From Betaproteobacteria bacterium (GTDB lineage Bacteria; Pseudomonadota; Gammaproteobacteria; Burkholderiales; SG8-39): a stretch of DNA of 64,000 nt. Below the pieces are notes generated by a model. The model was given only the letters and a program-made list of their open reading frames with translations, ran no database searches and was not told the origin of the DNA. The translations under genes were made by a program, and so were the position numbers. This document shows, one piece after another, positions 19,328 to 28,210 of this stretch (positions are counted from its first letter, which is position 1; each line of letters starts with the position of its first letter). The DNA is taken from the NCBI GenBank assembly GCA_004298385.1, contig SCTX01000138.1, forward strand, positions 1 through 64,000, written 5' to 3'.

Positions 19328-20614
19328 ATGGCTCACGCATACAATCGACGCGATTTCATCAAGCTCCTTGCCGCCGGCGCCGCGACCGGCACCTTGGCCG
19401 GTTGCGCCACCACGCCCGAAGTGCAGAAGCCGATCGGCCGCGTAATCGTGATCGGCGGCGGCTACGGTGGCGCGACCGCTGCAAAATACATCCGCATGTG
19501 GTCGGGCGGGCGCATCGAGGTATTCCTGATCGACCGCAGCGCCGAGTTCGTCTCCTGCCCGATGTCCAATCTGGTGCTGGGCGGCAGCAAGAAGATCCAG
19601 GACATCACCATGAGCTACGCCAAGCTGCGCGAATACGGCGTGCAGGTGTTGCGCGACGAAGTCACGAGCATCGATACCGCCAAGAAAAAGGTCGTGCTCA
19701 CCCGAATCCAGGATCTGTCCTATGACCGGCTGGTACTCTCGCCGGGCATCGATTTCATGTACGAGCAGATACCGGGCCTCAACCATGCCGATGCGCAGAA
19801 GAAAGTCCTGCACGCCTGGAAAGCCGGGCCGGAAACGGTGGCGCTGAGAAAGCAACTGGAGGAAATGCGCGACGGCGGCACCTACATTCTCTCGATCCCC
19901 AAGGCGCCCTACCGCTGCCCGCCCGGACCTTACGAGCGCGCCTGCCAGGTGGCGTCATACTTCAAGCAGTCCAAGCCGAAATCCAAGGTGCTCATCCTGG
20001 ACGGCAACGAGGACATCGTGTCGAAGAAAGGGCTGTTCCTGAAAGCCTGGGGCGACCGCTACAAGGGCATCATCGAGTACCGCAACAATCAGGAGGCCAA
20101 GGACATCGATCTGGCCACCATGACGGTCAAGACCGACTTCGACTCCTTCAAAGGCGATGTGCTCAACGTGCTTCCGCCGCAGAAGGCGGCCGGCATCGCC
20201 GCCAAGGCGCGGGTGATCACGGCAAACAACCGCTGGTGCGGCGTGGACTGGCTCACCATGCAGTCGACCGCCAACCCGGACATCCATGTGCTGGGCGATG
20301 CGACGCTGTCGGCGCCGCTCATGCCCAAATCGGGCGCGATGGCCAACCAGCATGCCAAAGTGTGCGCCGCGGGTGTGCTTGCGCTCATGACAGGTCAGCC
20401 GGTAAACCAGACGCCGATGATGATCAATACCTGCTACAGCTTCGTCAGCGACAAGGAAGCGGTGCATGTCGCCTCGGTGCACAGCTATGACACCAAGGAC
20501 AAGACGCTCAAGACGGTGCCGGGTTCGGGCGGCCTGTCGACAGCCGCGAGCGAGCTGGAGGCAATGTACGGCTGGGCCTGGGCGCAGAATATCTGGGCCG
20601 ACATGCTCGGCTGA
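19328..20614 (+). CDS. fccB: Flavocytochrome c sulfide dehydrogenase, FAD subunit (FccB/SoxF type)
   Basis: A 428-residue exported flavoprotein. The N-terminus NRRDFIKLLAAGAATGTLAGC is a Tat signal (RRDFIK) ending in a possible lipobox-like Cys. The FAD fingerprint VIVIGGGYGGATAAKYI is near residues 38-54. EFVSCPMSNLVLGG near 78-91 holds the Cys expected to bind FAD covalently, and Cys residues in YRCPPGPYER (near 200) and INTCYSF (near 370) are placed as the redox disulfide of the FccB/SQR family. The late block HVLGDATLSAPLMPKSGAMANQHAKV is the C-terminal FAD-contact segment. No other sulfur oxidation gene is adjacent. Sulfide is the likely substrate; other thiols cannot be excluded. Confidence 0.9.
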   Translation: MAHAYNRRDFIKLLAAGAATGTLAGCATTPEVQKPIGRVIVIGGGYGGATAAKYIRMWSGGRIEVFLIDRSAEFVSCPMSNLVLGGSKKIQDITMSYAKLREYGVQVLRDEVTSIDTAKKKVVLTRIQDLSYDRLVLSPGIDFMYEQIPGLNHADAQKKVLHAWKAGPETVALRKQLEEMRDGGTYILSIPKAPYRCPPGPYERACQVASYFKQSKPKSKVLILDGNEDIVSKKGLFLKAWGDRYKGIIEYRNNQEAKDIDLATMTVKTDFDSFKGDVLNVLPPQKAAGIAAKARVITANNRWCGVDWLTMQSTANPDIHVLGDATLSAPLMPKSGAMANQHAKVCAAGVLALMTGQPVNQTPMMINTCYSFVSDKEAVHVASVHSYDTKDKTLKTVPGSGGLSTAASELEAMYGWAWAQNIWADMLG

Positions 20615-20673
20615 GCGCCCGTGGCATGCGAGGCGTTGTTGAGACGCCGTAAATAAATCTAGCTCCGGCCCTC

Positions 20674-21123
20674 CTATCCCTTGCCGGTGCTGCCGAACCC
20701 GCCGGCGCCGCGTTCGCTCGCAGCGAAGTCCTCGACTACGTCGAGCTTCACCTGCAGTACCGGTACCACCACAAGCTGGGCGATGCGCTCCATCGGCTTG
20801 AGGGTGAACGCGCCGGCGCCGCGATTCCACAGCGAGACGAATATCTGCCCCTGGTAGTCCGAATCGATCAACCCGACCAGGTTGCCGAGCACGATGCCGT
20901 GCTTGTGTCCCAGCCCGGAGCGCGGCAAAACGATGGCTGCTAGCCCCGGGTCGGCGAGATGGATGGCAATGCCGCTGGGTATGAGCTCGGTCGCGCCGGG
21001 CGCGAGTTCGATCGGCTGGTCGATGCAGGCGCGCAAGTCGAGACCGGCGGCGCCGGCAGTAGCATAGTGCGGCAGCTTGTCCTTGAGCCGCGGATCGAGA
21101 ATTTTGACATCGATTTGTTGCAT
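20674..21123 (-). CDS. dut: Deoxyuridine 5'-triphosphate nucleotidohydrolase
   Basis: Hydrolyses dUTP to dUMP, keeping uracil out of DNA and feeding dTMP synthesis. The 149-residue trimeric-type enzyme shows motif 1 [10 protein letters not shown] near residue 27, motif 2 [15 protein letters not shown] near 70, motif 3 [17 protein letters not shown] near 86, motif 4 [10 protein letters not shown] near 115 and the C-terminal P-loop-like motif 5 [13 protein letters not shown]. It lies just downstream of coaBC on the same strand, the common proteobacterial order. Confidence 0.97.
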   Translation of the reverse strand: MQQIDVKILDPRLKDKLPHYATAGAAGLDLRACIDQPIELAPGATELIPSGIAIHLADPGLAAIVLPRSGLGHKHGIVLGNLVGLIDSDYQGQIFVSLWNRGAGAFTLKPMERIAQLVVVPVLQVKLDVVEDFAASERGAGGFGSTGKG

Positions 21124-21206
21124 GTCGGATATATTGAATCAACCGCCAAGGACGCAAAGGAAAAACAGGAAAAGGGGTTCCTTGGCGTGTTGGCGGCTAG
21201 AGTTTT

Positions 21207-22397
21207 TTATTTCTTCGGCAACAGCTTGGCGATATGGGCGATGAGGGCCCGCGCGAGCACCATTTTAGGCGCGCGCGGAAGTTCGTGCTTGCCCTGGTCG
21301 TCGAACAGGATTAACTGATTGTCGTCGGCGCCGAAGGCGTGCTGGGCGAGATTGGCGGCGAGCAGCGGCACTTTCTTGCGCCGGCGTTTGGCGTCGGCAT
21401 AGGCCTCCAGATTCTCCGTCTCGGCGGCGAAGCCGACGCAGAACGGCGGCCTCCTGCGCGCGGCCACGGTGCCGAGGATGTCAGGATTGGGCTGCAGTTG
21501 CAGCGTCATTTCGCCGGTTCCCTTCTTCAGCTTGTGTCCCTTCGCTTCCTTGGGCCGGTAATCGGCGACCGCGGCGACGCCGATGAACACGTCGGCCTTG
21601 GCCACTCGCGCCATGACCGCGTCATACATCTCCTGCGCGCTGGAAACATCGATACGCTCCAGGCCCCGCGGCGGCGCCAAGGCGGTCGGTCCGCTCAGCA
21701 GCGTGACCGCGGCGCCCGCGTCGCGCGCCGCGCGCGCCACCGCATAGCCCATTTTCCCGGAGCTGGTATTGGTGATCCCGCGCACTGTGTCGATAGGCTC
21801 GAGTGTCGGCCCGGCCGTGACCAGCACGCGCTTGCCGGCGAGCAGTTTCGGCTGGAAGCAGGCATCGATCTCCTCGAAGATTTCCACCGCCTCGAGCATG
21901 CGCCCCATGCCGACTTCGCCGCAGGCCTGGTCGCCGCTCGCGGGCCCGAGGATGGCAATGCCATCGGCGCGCAATCGCGCGAGGTTGCGCTGCGTCGCCG
22001 GATTGCCCCACATCTGCAGGTTCATCGCCGGCGCGGCCAGCAGCGGACACTCTCGCGCCAGACACAGAGTGGAGAGCAGGTCATCGCAAAGACCCAGCGC
22101 AAGCTTGGCGAGGAAATCGGCGCTGGCCGGGGCGACGACGATGGCGTCGCAGCCGCGCGACAACTCGATGTGGGCCATGTTGTTGGGCACGCTCGCGTCC
22201 CACAGGTCGGTATGCACCGGATTGCCGGAAAGCGCCTGCATGGTTACCGGCGTAATGAAGCGGCAGGCCGCCTCGGTCATCACCACCCGAACTTCCGCGC
22301 CCGCCTGCGCAAGCAATCGGGTCAGCTCGGCCGCTTTGTAGGCGGCGATCCCGCCGGAGAGCCCCAGCAGGATGCGCTTACCTTTGAGTTCGGTCAT
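21207..22397 (-). CDS. coaBC: Bifunctional phosphopantothenoylcysteine decarboxylase/phosphopantothenate-cysteine ligase
   Basis: Carries out two successive steps of coenzyme A synthesis. The N-terminal FMN-dependent CoaC half (about 1-185) begins with GKRILLGLSGGIAAYKAAEL and has the active-site region AHIELSRGCDAIVVAPASA near 75-93 and PAMNLQMW near 120. The CoaB half (about 188-396) contains VLVTAGPTLEPIDTVRGITN with SSGKMGYAVA near 195-225 and AAVADYRPKEAKGHKLKKG near 275. I chose the ATG at 22397 (MTELKGKRI); the frame stays open to 22430 but that text does not fit the family. Between coaBC and dut is a short repeat-like dyad (GCCAAGG...CCTTGGC, about 21143-21187). Confidence 0.95.
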   Translation of the reverse strand: MTELKGKRILLGLSGGIAAYKAAELTRLLAQAGAEVRVVMTEAACRFITPVTMQALSGNPVHTDLWDASVPNNMAHIELSRGCDAIVVAPASADFLAKLALGLCDDLLSTLCLARECPLLAAPAMNLQMWGNPATQRNLARLRADGIAILGPASGDQACGEVGMGRMLEAVEIFEEIDACFQPKLLAGKRVLVTAGPTLEPIDTVRGITNTSSGKMGYAVARAARDAGAAVTLLSGPTALAPPRGLERIDVSSAQEMYDAVMARVAKADVFIGVAAVADYRPKEAKGHKLKKGTGEMTLQLQPNPDILGTVAARRRPPFCVGFAAETENLEAYADAKRRRKKVPLLAANLAQHAFGADDNQLILFDDQGKHELPRAPKMVLARALIAHIAKLLPKK

Positions 22398-22459
22398 CGA
22401 AATCGGCCATTTGGCGTTAAATAGGAGCATTGATTTTACGCCAATTGAGGGGGCAGTAA

Positions 22460-23134
22460 ATGGCCATTACCGACTGGCCGGAGTTGGAGCGGCCGAGAGA
22501 AAAATTGCTGCAACTGGGGCCGGCTAGCTTGTCCGACGCCGAGTTGCTGGCCATTTTTCTCCGCACCGGCGCGCGCGGCAAGAGCGCGGTCGACCTGGCG
22601 CGTGAACTGCTCGTGCGTTGCGGCGGCCTCGGCGCCTTGTTCGCCGCCAAACGCGCTGAACTGGCCGGCCTGCCGGGTCTGGGCAACGCCAAATTTTCAC
22701 AGTTGCAGGCGGTGCTGGAAATGGCCCGCCGCGCGCTTGCCGAAACGCTGCGTTCGAGCGACGCTCTCGGCTCCCCCGGCGCCGTGCGCGACTTTCTGCG
22801 CCTCACGCTGTCCAAGCACGAGCGCGAGGTATTTCTTGCCGTAATGCTGGACGCCCAGAACCGGGTGTTAGCCTGCGAGGAGCTGTTCCGCGGCACGCTG
22901 ACCCAGACCAGCGTCTATCCGCGCGAAGTGGTCAAATGCGCCCTGGAGCGCAACGCCGCCGCGGTGATTTTTGCGCACAACCATCCTTCGGGCGTAGCCG
23001 AGCCCAGCCATGCCGATCAGGTGCTGACGCAGTCGCTCAAGCAGGCCTTGGCCCTGGTGGACATCAAGGTCCTGGATCATTTCATCGTGGCAGGCAACTC
23101 GGCGCTTTCCTTCGCCGAGCGCGGGTTGATCTAA
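22460..23134 (+). CDS. radC: RadC family JAB1/MPN domain protein
   Basis: A 224-residue RadC protein, now regarded as a JAMM-type metalloprotease-like family of uncertain function rather than a proven recombinational repair factor. The N-terminal helix-hairpin-helix part is at about 30-85 ([20 protein letters not shown]) and the JAMM metal site [14 protein letters not shown] at about 173-186, completed by an upstream Glu. It is divergent from coaBC and is followed by copy a of a dispersed repeat and then rpmB-rpmG, the normal proteobacterial order radC-rpmB-rpmG. Confidence 0.95.
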   Translation: MAITDWPELERPREKLLQLGPASLSDAELLAIFLRTGARGKSAVDLARELLVRCGGLGALFAAKRAELAGLPGLGNAKFSQLQAVLEMARRALAETLRSSDALGSPGAVRDFLRLTLSKHEREVFLAVMLDAQNRVLACEELFRGTLTQTSVYPREVVKCALERNAAAVIFAHNHPSGVAEPSHADQVLTQSLKQALALVDIKVLDHFIVAGNSALSFAERGLI

Positions 23135-23136
23135 GA

Positions 23137-23196
23137 GGCCGTTTCAGAATTGCCGAAGCGGCCCCTGACTTACGGGAGCATGGGGGGATGCGCCCC
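23137..23196 (+). repeat. GCCGTTTC dispersed repeat, copy a
   Basis: A 60-bp element directly after the radC stop: a hairpin GCCGTTTC/GAAGCGGC (one T-G pair), CCCTGACT, then GGGAGCATGGGGGGATGCGCCCC with its own G/C-run hairpin. It matches 50879-50938 and, reversed, 33097-33157. It separates radC from the promoter of rpmB. Confidence 0.8.
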
Positions 23197-23284
23197 TGCG
23201 CCTCTGCCCTTCACTGAATTTCCGCTTGAAATTCCGCGGGATAGTAGCGTATAATTCGCGCTTTTCCGAATCCGGAGTACCGCC

Positions 23285-23518
23285 ATGGCACGTGTATGCC
23301 AAGTAACCGGCAAGAAGCCGATGGCTGGACACAACGTGTCCCACGCCAACAACAGAACGAATCGCCGCTTTCTGCCCAATTTGCACTATCGCCGTTTCTG
23401 GGTCGAGAGCGAAAACCGCTGGATCAACCTGCGTGTGTCCGCCAACGGGCTGCGCACCATCGACAAGAAAGGCATAGACGCGGTTCTGAAAGAACTGCGC
23501 GCTAAAGGGGAGATTTAG
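23285..23518 (+). CDS. rpmB: 50S ribosomal protein L28
   Basis: A 77-residue L28: [20 protein letters not shown] is the family start and [15 protein letters not shown] follows near residue 29. It is encoded 2 bp before rpmG as one operon. The -10 region TATAAT-like sequence (GCGTATAATTCGCG) at about 23247-23255 is probably its promoter. Confidence 0.98.
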   Translation: MARVCQVTGKKPMAGHNVSHANNRTNRRFLPNLHYRRFWVESENRWINLRVSANGLRTIDKKGIDAVLKELRAKGEI

Positions 23519-23520
23519 TC

Positions 23521-23676
23521 ATGCGTGATAAGATCAAACTGGAATCGACCGCCGGCACCGGCCATTTTTACACCACGACCAAGAACAAGCGCACCATGCC
23601 GGACAAGATGGAAATCATCAAATTCGATCCCAAGGTGCGCAGGCATGTGGTCTATAAAGAGACCAAGCTGAAGTAA
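23521..23676 (+). CDS. rpmG: 50S ribosomal protein L33
   Basis: A 51-residue L33: [20 protein letters not shown], then [20 protein letters not shown] and a C-terminal VVYKETKLK. The Cys residues of zinc-binding L33 forms are absent, so this is the C-minus paralogue common in proteobacteria. It lies 2 bp after rpmB and is followed by a strong terminator. Confidence 0.98.
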   Translation: MRDKIKLESTAGTGHFYTTTKNKRTMPDKMEIIKFDPKVRRHVVYKETKLK

Positions 23677-23691
23677 CCGTACCGGAGTCTT

Positions 23692-23726
23692 AATGAAACA
23701 GGCCGCTCATGCGGCCTGTTTCATTT
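23692..23726. terminator. Bidirectional terminator after rpmG
   Basis: A 13-bp stem (TGAAACAGGCCGC / GCGGCCTGTTTCA, loop TCAT) followed by TTTT on the plus strand; it can also serve the convergent desaturase gene. Confidence 0.9.
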
Positions 23727-24919
23727 TAGGCGTAGCAGCGCAGCCTAATAGAGAACTCCTCCAGTTGCCGGATGCCGCTCGCCTCGGCGCGGCGGCACCA
23801 GTCCTGCAACTGCTTCAGCAGTTGCTCGCGCGAGGCATTGGAACGCTCCCACAGCGCCGCCAGTTCCCGACGCATGGAATAGACCGTCCACAGTTTCTCG
23901 CTCTTGGCCAGAGCCTCTGCCAGCCTGGCGCGCTCCTCGCAGCACAATTGCTTCTCGTCGCGATTGAGCCAGCGCTTCAGGTCCCTCAGCAATTGCGCGT
24001 CCCGGGGCGCAAAGCGGCGCAGCACGCGCAATTCCTCGGCGTAGGTGTGCTTGAGCGACTTGGCGTATTTCGCCAACACATCATAGCGGTAGGTGATTAC
24101 GGCCTGCAGCGTATCCAGATCGGCCACCGGCTTCGCCTGGGTGAATCGCGGCCTGGGCGCGACCTTCCTGACTTGGGCCAGCCCCAGCATGTCGAGGATA
24201 CGGATATACATCCAGCCGATGTCGAACTCGTACCATCTGTTGGAGAGCTTGGCCGATGAGCCGAAGGCGTGGTGGTTGTTGTGCAACTCCTCCCCGCCGA
24301 TCAGTATGCCCAGGGGGAAAATATTGGTGCTGGCGTCGATCGTCGACCAATTGCGGTAACCCCAATAGTGGCCGATGCCGTTGATCACGCCCGCCGCCCA
24401 GAACGGGATCCAGACAATCTGCGTCGCCAATATCAGGAGTCCCGGCACGATGCCGAAAAAGATGATGTCGATCAGGCCCATGACAATCAGACCGAGGTAA
24501 GAGCGCCTGCTGTAGACATTGCGCTCCAACCAGTCATCCGGCGTGCCGTGGCCATATCGCTCCAGCGTCTCCTTTTTATGCGCTTCCTTTACGTAAAGGA
24601 ATACCCCGCCCCAGAGCACGCGGTTGATGCCGTAAATCTGCGGGCTGTGCGGATCATCGGAGGTCTCGCACTTGGCATGGTGCTTGCGGTGGACGGCCGC
24701 CCACTCCTTGGTCACCATGCCGGTGGTCAAAAACAACCAAAAGCGAAAGAAATGACTGGCGAGCGGATGCAGATCGAGCGCGCGGTGGGCCTGGTGGCGG
24801 TGCAGGAAAATGGTTACGGCCGCAATGGTGATATGCGTCAACGCCAAGGCAACGGCGATGAGACCCCACCAGGGCAAATCGAACAGTCCAGAAAAAAACA
24901 CTAGATCCCCCGAATTCAC
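23726..24919 (-). CDS. Membrane fatty acid desaturase (acyl-CoA delta-9 type)
   Basis: A 397-residue membrane di-iron desaturase. The three His boxes are HRHQAH near residue 41, HRKHH near 78 and HNNHH near 216. Hydrophobic segments flank them at about 12-35, 60-75, 140-165 and 170-190. The arrangement is that of stearoyl/acyl-CoA desaturases introducing a cis double bond into saturated acyl chains at the membrane. The C-terminal 150 residues are an unusually long charged, Arg/Glu-rich helical extension (RRFAPRDAQLLRDLKRW and on) after the catalytic domain. It converges on rpmG. Confidence 0.9.
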   Translation of the reverse strand: MNSGDLVFFSGLFDLPWWGLIAVALALTHITIAAVTIFLHRHQAHRALDLHPLASHFFRFWLFLTTGMVTKEWAAVHRKHHAKCETSDDPHSPQIYGINRVLWGGVFLYVKEAHKKETLERYGHGTPDDWLERNVYSRRSYLGLIVMGLIDIIFFGIVPGLLILATQIVWIPFWAAGVINGIGHYWGYRNWSTIDASTNIFPLGILIGGEELHNNHHAFGSSAKLSNRWYEFDIGWMYIRILDMLGLAQVRKVAPRPRFTQAKPVADLDTLQAVITYRYDVLAKYAKSLKHTYAEELRVLRRFAPRDAQLLRDLKRWLNRDEKQLCCEERARLAEALAKSEKLWTVYSMRRELAALWERSNASREQLLKQLQDWCRRAEASGIRQLEEFSIRLRCYA

Positions 24920-24967
24920 GAAGTGGGACGGAATTCTACGTCAATTTCCGCAAACGGCAATGGATAT

Positions 24968-26254
24968 TCAGGCGATTCGACTGGAGACGCCACCCGCGCC
25001 GTGCAATACCCGCACCTCCCTTTGCGGATACGGGATCTCGATGCCGGCTTCCTGAAAAGCGTGCCAGACGGCGAGGTTGAGCTCCGAGCGGAGGTTGAGC
25101 ATGCCGCTCTCGGGATCGTCGATCCAGACCCCCAGCTCGAGTTCGATGCCGCTGTCGGCAAAGCGCGCCAGGAACGCCTTCGCCGGCGGGTCGGCGAGCA
25201 CGCGCGGGTGCTTCAACGCCGCCGCCTCCATCAGCCGCATGGCATGCTCCGGATCGACCTTGTAGCCGACCTGGACCTGGATCGCCAGCCGGATCTGCCG
25301 GTTTGAATACGAATGGTTCTGCACCGTCGTGGTGATCAGCATCTCGTTGGGTATGATAGCTTCGCGCCCATCGAAGGCGCGCACCACCACGTAGCGCGTG
25401 GTGATGTCTTTTACTTCGCCATAGAAGTTGTCCGCCGTGATCAAGTCGCCGATGCGGATCGAGCGGTCGAGCAGGATGATGAAACCGCTGACGTAGTTGC
25501 TGGCGATTTTCTGCAGGCCGAAACCCAGGCCCACGCCGATGGCGCCGCCGAATACCGACAACACCGTGAGGTCGATTCCCACCAGCGGCAGGACCATGAG
25601 CACGGCGACGAGGACCAGCAGCGACCTGGCCAGGCGCGCGAACACCACGCGCAGGCTGGAGTGCAGCGATTCGGCGCGCATCAGCCGCGCCTCGATGGCG
25701 CCGGAGAGCCACAGCGCCGCAAGCAGGGTGATCACGACCCAGAACAATCCCTGCAACACCAGCCACAGCGAGAACTTCTGCTTGCCAATATGGAAAGTGA
25801 TTTCTTCGAAAAAATCGGTCACTTCCGGCAGCAGGCCGGAGACGTGCAGCACCAACCCTCCCCACACCAGCACTGCGATGGCTCTCTCGAAAGTGCGCAC
25901 GATGCTGCCCCGCGCGAACACGTGGCGCAGCAAATAGAAGAAAAAGCGCACCAGCAGCAGCGACACGAGCAGCGGCACGAATAGCCGCAACAAATCGACC
26001 TCGATCCAGCGTTTGAGCAGGCTGATGCTCACCATCAGCGGGATCAGCGCGACGACGGGGAACAGGATGCGCCTCAAGCCGCCGACGCCAAACTTCCAGA
26101 TGCCGTCGGCCTCGACGCGGTCGAGGCGCAGCGCCCGGCCCGCGGCCCAGGCAAGCACCGAGCAGGCGAGCAGGATCGCGATCTGCCATGCGACCTCGGG
26201 GTCGTGCAAATCGATCCAGGCCTTTTGCAGCAGGTTACCGAAGGGTTCTTTCAT
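24968..26254 (-). CDS. MscS-type mechanosensitive ion channel
   Basis: A 428-residue inner-membrane channel. About five or six hydrophobic segments fill residues 20-225; the last is the pore helix region LTVLSVFGGAIGVGLGFGLQ near 230-249, Gly/Ala-rich as in MscS TM3. The beta domain follows with FIILLDRSIRIGDLITADNF and the VKDITTRYVVVRAFDGREAIIPN block near 285-307, then the C-terminal alpha/beta domain. It is larger than the E. coli 286-residue MscS, with extra N-terminal helices. The start overlaps the stop of the phospholipase D-like gene (ATGA), so they form an operon. Confidence 0.92.
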   Translation of the reverse strand: MKEPFGNLLQKAWIDLHDPEVAWQIAILLACSVLAWAAGRALRLDRVEADGIWKFGVGGLRRILFPVVALIPLMVSISLLKRWIEVDLLRLFVPLLVSLLLVRFFFYLLRHVFARGSIVRTFERAIAVLVWGGLVLHVSGLLPEVTDFFEEITFHIGKQKFSLWLVLQGLFWVVITLLAALWLSGAIEARLMRAESLHSSLRVVFARLARSLLVLVAVLMVLPLVGIDLTVLSVFGGAIGVGLGFGLQKIASNYVSGFIILLDRSIRIGDLITADNFYGEVKDITTRYVVVRAFDGREAIIPNEMLITTTVQNHSYSNRQIRLAIQVQVGYKVDPEHAMRLMEAAALKHPRVLADPPAKAFLARFADSGIELELGVWIDDPESGMLNLRSELNLAVWHAFQEAGIEIPYPQREVRVLHGAGGVSSRIA

Positions 26255-26838
26255 TGTGCGGCGTAGGGCAAGGCCTCGGCGAAGTGCCGCCTCCAGTTGG
26301 CGGCGTAGGCATTCGCGATGTCAGGGTTGTGGCGCAGGATCAGCACGTTCTCGGCGTTTTTGTATTGCGCGGCGTAAGTCCAATTGTAACTCCCGGTAAT
26401 GACCGCCGCATCCGCCGTGCCGGCGTCGATGACCATCACCTTGTTGTGCGCGCTCTGGTAGCGCAGCTCCAGCATCACCGGGATGCCCGCCTGGACCAGC
26501 TCGGGGATGCGACTCGCCTCGCCGCTGAAGGTCTGCTCGCGGTCCGCCATGACTTGCACGTCCACACCGCGCTTCTTGGCTGCCATCAATGCGTTCGCCA
26601 GCGTGCGGCTGGTGAAACTGAAGGCCTGCACCAGAATCTGATGTTTTGCCCGGCGAATGCCGTCGGCGATCAGGCCTTCCGCATTGTCCCAGGGCGTGAA
26701 AGCGACCTGCACCGTGCCCTGCGCCGGCAATGCCGGCGGCGCTTGGCTAACCGGGAATGACCCGGGTGCCCACACGGGAATCTGCGCCCCGGCCGTGCAA
26801 GCATATAACAGAGCGAGCCCGAGTAGCGCCCGTCTCAT
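26251..26838 (-). CDS. Exported phospholipase D-like protein (single HKD motif)
   Basis: A 195-residue protein with an N-terminal signal peptide (MRRALLGLALLYACTAGAQ) and one PLD catalytic motif HNKVMVIDAGTADAAVITGSYNWT near 129-152. One HKD motif per chain indicates a homodimer like the Nuc/EndA endonucleases. The sequence IRRAKHQILVQAFSFTSRTLANAL near 62-85 is the N-terminal strand-helix of the fold. It probably cleaves nucleic acid or phosphodiester lipids in the periplasm; the substrate is not evident. It is translationally coupled to the downstream MscS channel. Confidence 0.88.
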   Translation of the reverse strand: MRRALLGLALLYACTAGAQIPVWAPGSFPVSQAPPALPAQGTVQVAFTPWDNAEGLIADGIRRAKHQILVQAFSFTSRTLANALMAAKKRGVDVQVMADREQTFSGEASRIPELVQAGIPVMLELRYQSAHNKVMVIDAGTADAAVITGSYNWTYAAQYKNAENVLILRHNPDIANAYAANWRRHFAEALPYAAQ

Positions 26839-26921
26839 TTAGCCGCCTCCTTTCGAGTATCTCCTGGCCAAGGATCGCACTGTCGGCGTCCGGCGGCAAT
26901 CGCGGCCGGTCGCATCCCCGC

Positions 26922-28178
26922 TCATGCCGCCTTCTTCGCCAGCAGCGCCCCGAAAAAACCGTCGGTGCCGTGCAGGTGGGGCGCGAGACGCAGGGTTTCC
27001 CCGGTATCGAGCGCGATACGCTGCTGCGCCAAAGCGGCGTTGGCCGGCCGCAGCTCGAACTGCGCGTGCGTCGCCAGAAATGACTCCACCACCTGTGCAT
27101 TCTCTTCATCGAGCAGGCTGCAGGTCGCGTACAGCATCAACCCGCCCGGCTTCACCAACTTGGCTGCCGCAGCCAGGATAACTTGCTGCGTTGCGCGGCG
27201 CGCCGACAAAGTCTCTTCGTCCTGGCGCCACTTGAGATCGGGATTGCGCCGCAGCGTCCCCAAGCCGGTGCAGGGCGCGTCCACCAGCACTCGATCGAGC
27301 TTGCCCGCGAGACGCTTCAGCCGCGCGTCGTTTTCGCTCGCGATCCATTGCGGATGCACATTGGAAAGGCCGGAGCGCGCCAGGCGCGGCTTTAAGACCG
27401 CGAGGCGCTTTTCCGAAATATCGAAGGCATACAATCTGCCGCTCCCGCGCATCATCGCCCCAAGCGCCAGAGTTTTGCCGCCGGCGCCGGCGCAGAAATC
27501 CGCCACCATCTCGCCGCGGCGGGGCGCGAGCAACTGGCACAGGAGCTGGCTGCCCTCGTCCTGAATTTCGATCGCGCCCGCCAGAAACAGCGGGTGCCGA
27601 TTGATTTGCGGCTTGCCCTCCAGGCGCACGCCCACCGGCGAATAAGGCGTCGCCCGCGCGGCGATACCCTCGGCCGCCAGACGCGAGAGCACCGCCTCGC
27701 GCTCGGCCTTGTGCAGGTTGACGCGCAGATCGAGGGGCGCGCTCTGCTGCAGGCTTTGCGCCAGCGCCAGCAGTTCCTCTTCACCGTATTGCCGCTGCAG
27801 CTTTGCCAGCAGCCAATCAGGAAAATCGCAGCGCACGGCAAGCGAATTGTCTTCCGCCCGCGCCTTGAGATCGGCCAGCCAGCCGCGTTCCCTAGTCTTC
27901 AGTGCCGTGTCGAGTTCGCGCAGGCTCAGGCCGCGCAGCCTGATGAGCGCCGCCAGCACCAGGCTGCGCGGATCGCGTCCCGCCGCCAGCGTTTCCAGCA
28001 GGCGCAAGCGGCGCAGGACGGCGAACACGGTATCGGCGACGAAGGCGCGGTCCTGCTGGCCGAGGATCGGGTGAGCGCGCAAATAGCGCGATACCACCGC
28101 GTCCGCCGGGTGCTTGAATTCGAGCACCGCGGTAAGCGCGGCCACGGTGTGATCCAGCAGGGGGCGGGGTAAGGGCAT
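26922..28178 (-). CDS. rsmB: 16S rRNA (cytosine-C5)-methyltransferase RsmB-like
   Basis: A 418-residue SAM-dependent m5C methyltransferase of the RsmB/RsmF (NOL1/NOP2/Sun) family, which in E. coli methylates C967 of 16S rRNA. The N-terminal 130 residues are a NusB-like RNA-binding domain. Then come the SAM site VADFCAGAGGKTLALGAMM near 231, the two catalytic Cys motifs DAPCTGLGTLRRNPD near 300 and LYATCSLLDEEN near 355. The gene usually sits with fmt/def; here it is next to a DUF3108 gene and purN, as in several betaproteobacteria. RsmB rather than RsmF is favoured by the NusB-like domain. Confidence 0.9.
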   Translation of the reverse strand: MPLPRPLLDHTVAALTAVLEFKHPADAVVSRYLRAHPILGQQDRAFVADTVFAVLRRLRLLETLAAGRDPRSLVLAALIRLRGLSLRELDTALKTRERGWLADLKARAEDNSLAVRCDFPDWLLAKLQRQYGEEELLALAQSLQQSAPLDLRVNLHKAEREAVLSRLAAEGIAARATPYSPVGVRLEGKPQINRHPLFLAGAIEIQDEGSQLLCQLLAPRRGEMVADFCAGAGGKTLALGAMMRGSGRLYAFDISEKRLAVLKPRLARSGLSNVHPQWIASENDARLKRLAGKLDRVLVDAPCTGLGTLRRNPDLKWRQDEETLSARRATQQVILAAAAKLVKPGGLMLYATCSLLDEENAQVVESFLATHAQFELRPANAALAQQRIALDTGETLRLAPHLHGTDGFFGALLAKKAA

Positions 28179-28210
28179 GGTTCAGCTTGCCGGCGCGCGC
28201 GCGGCGAGCA

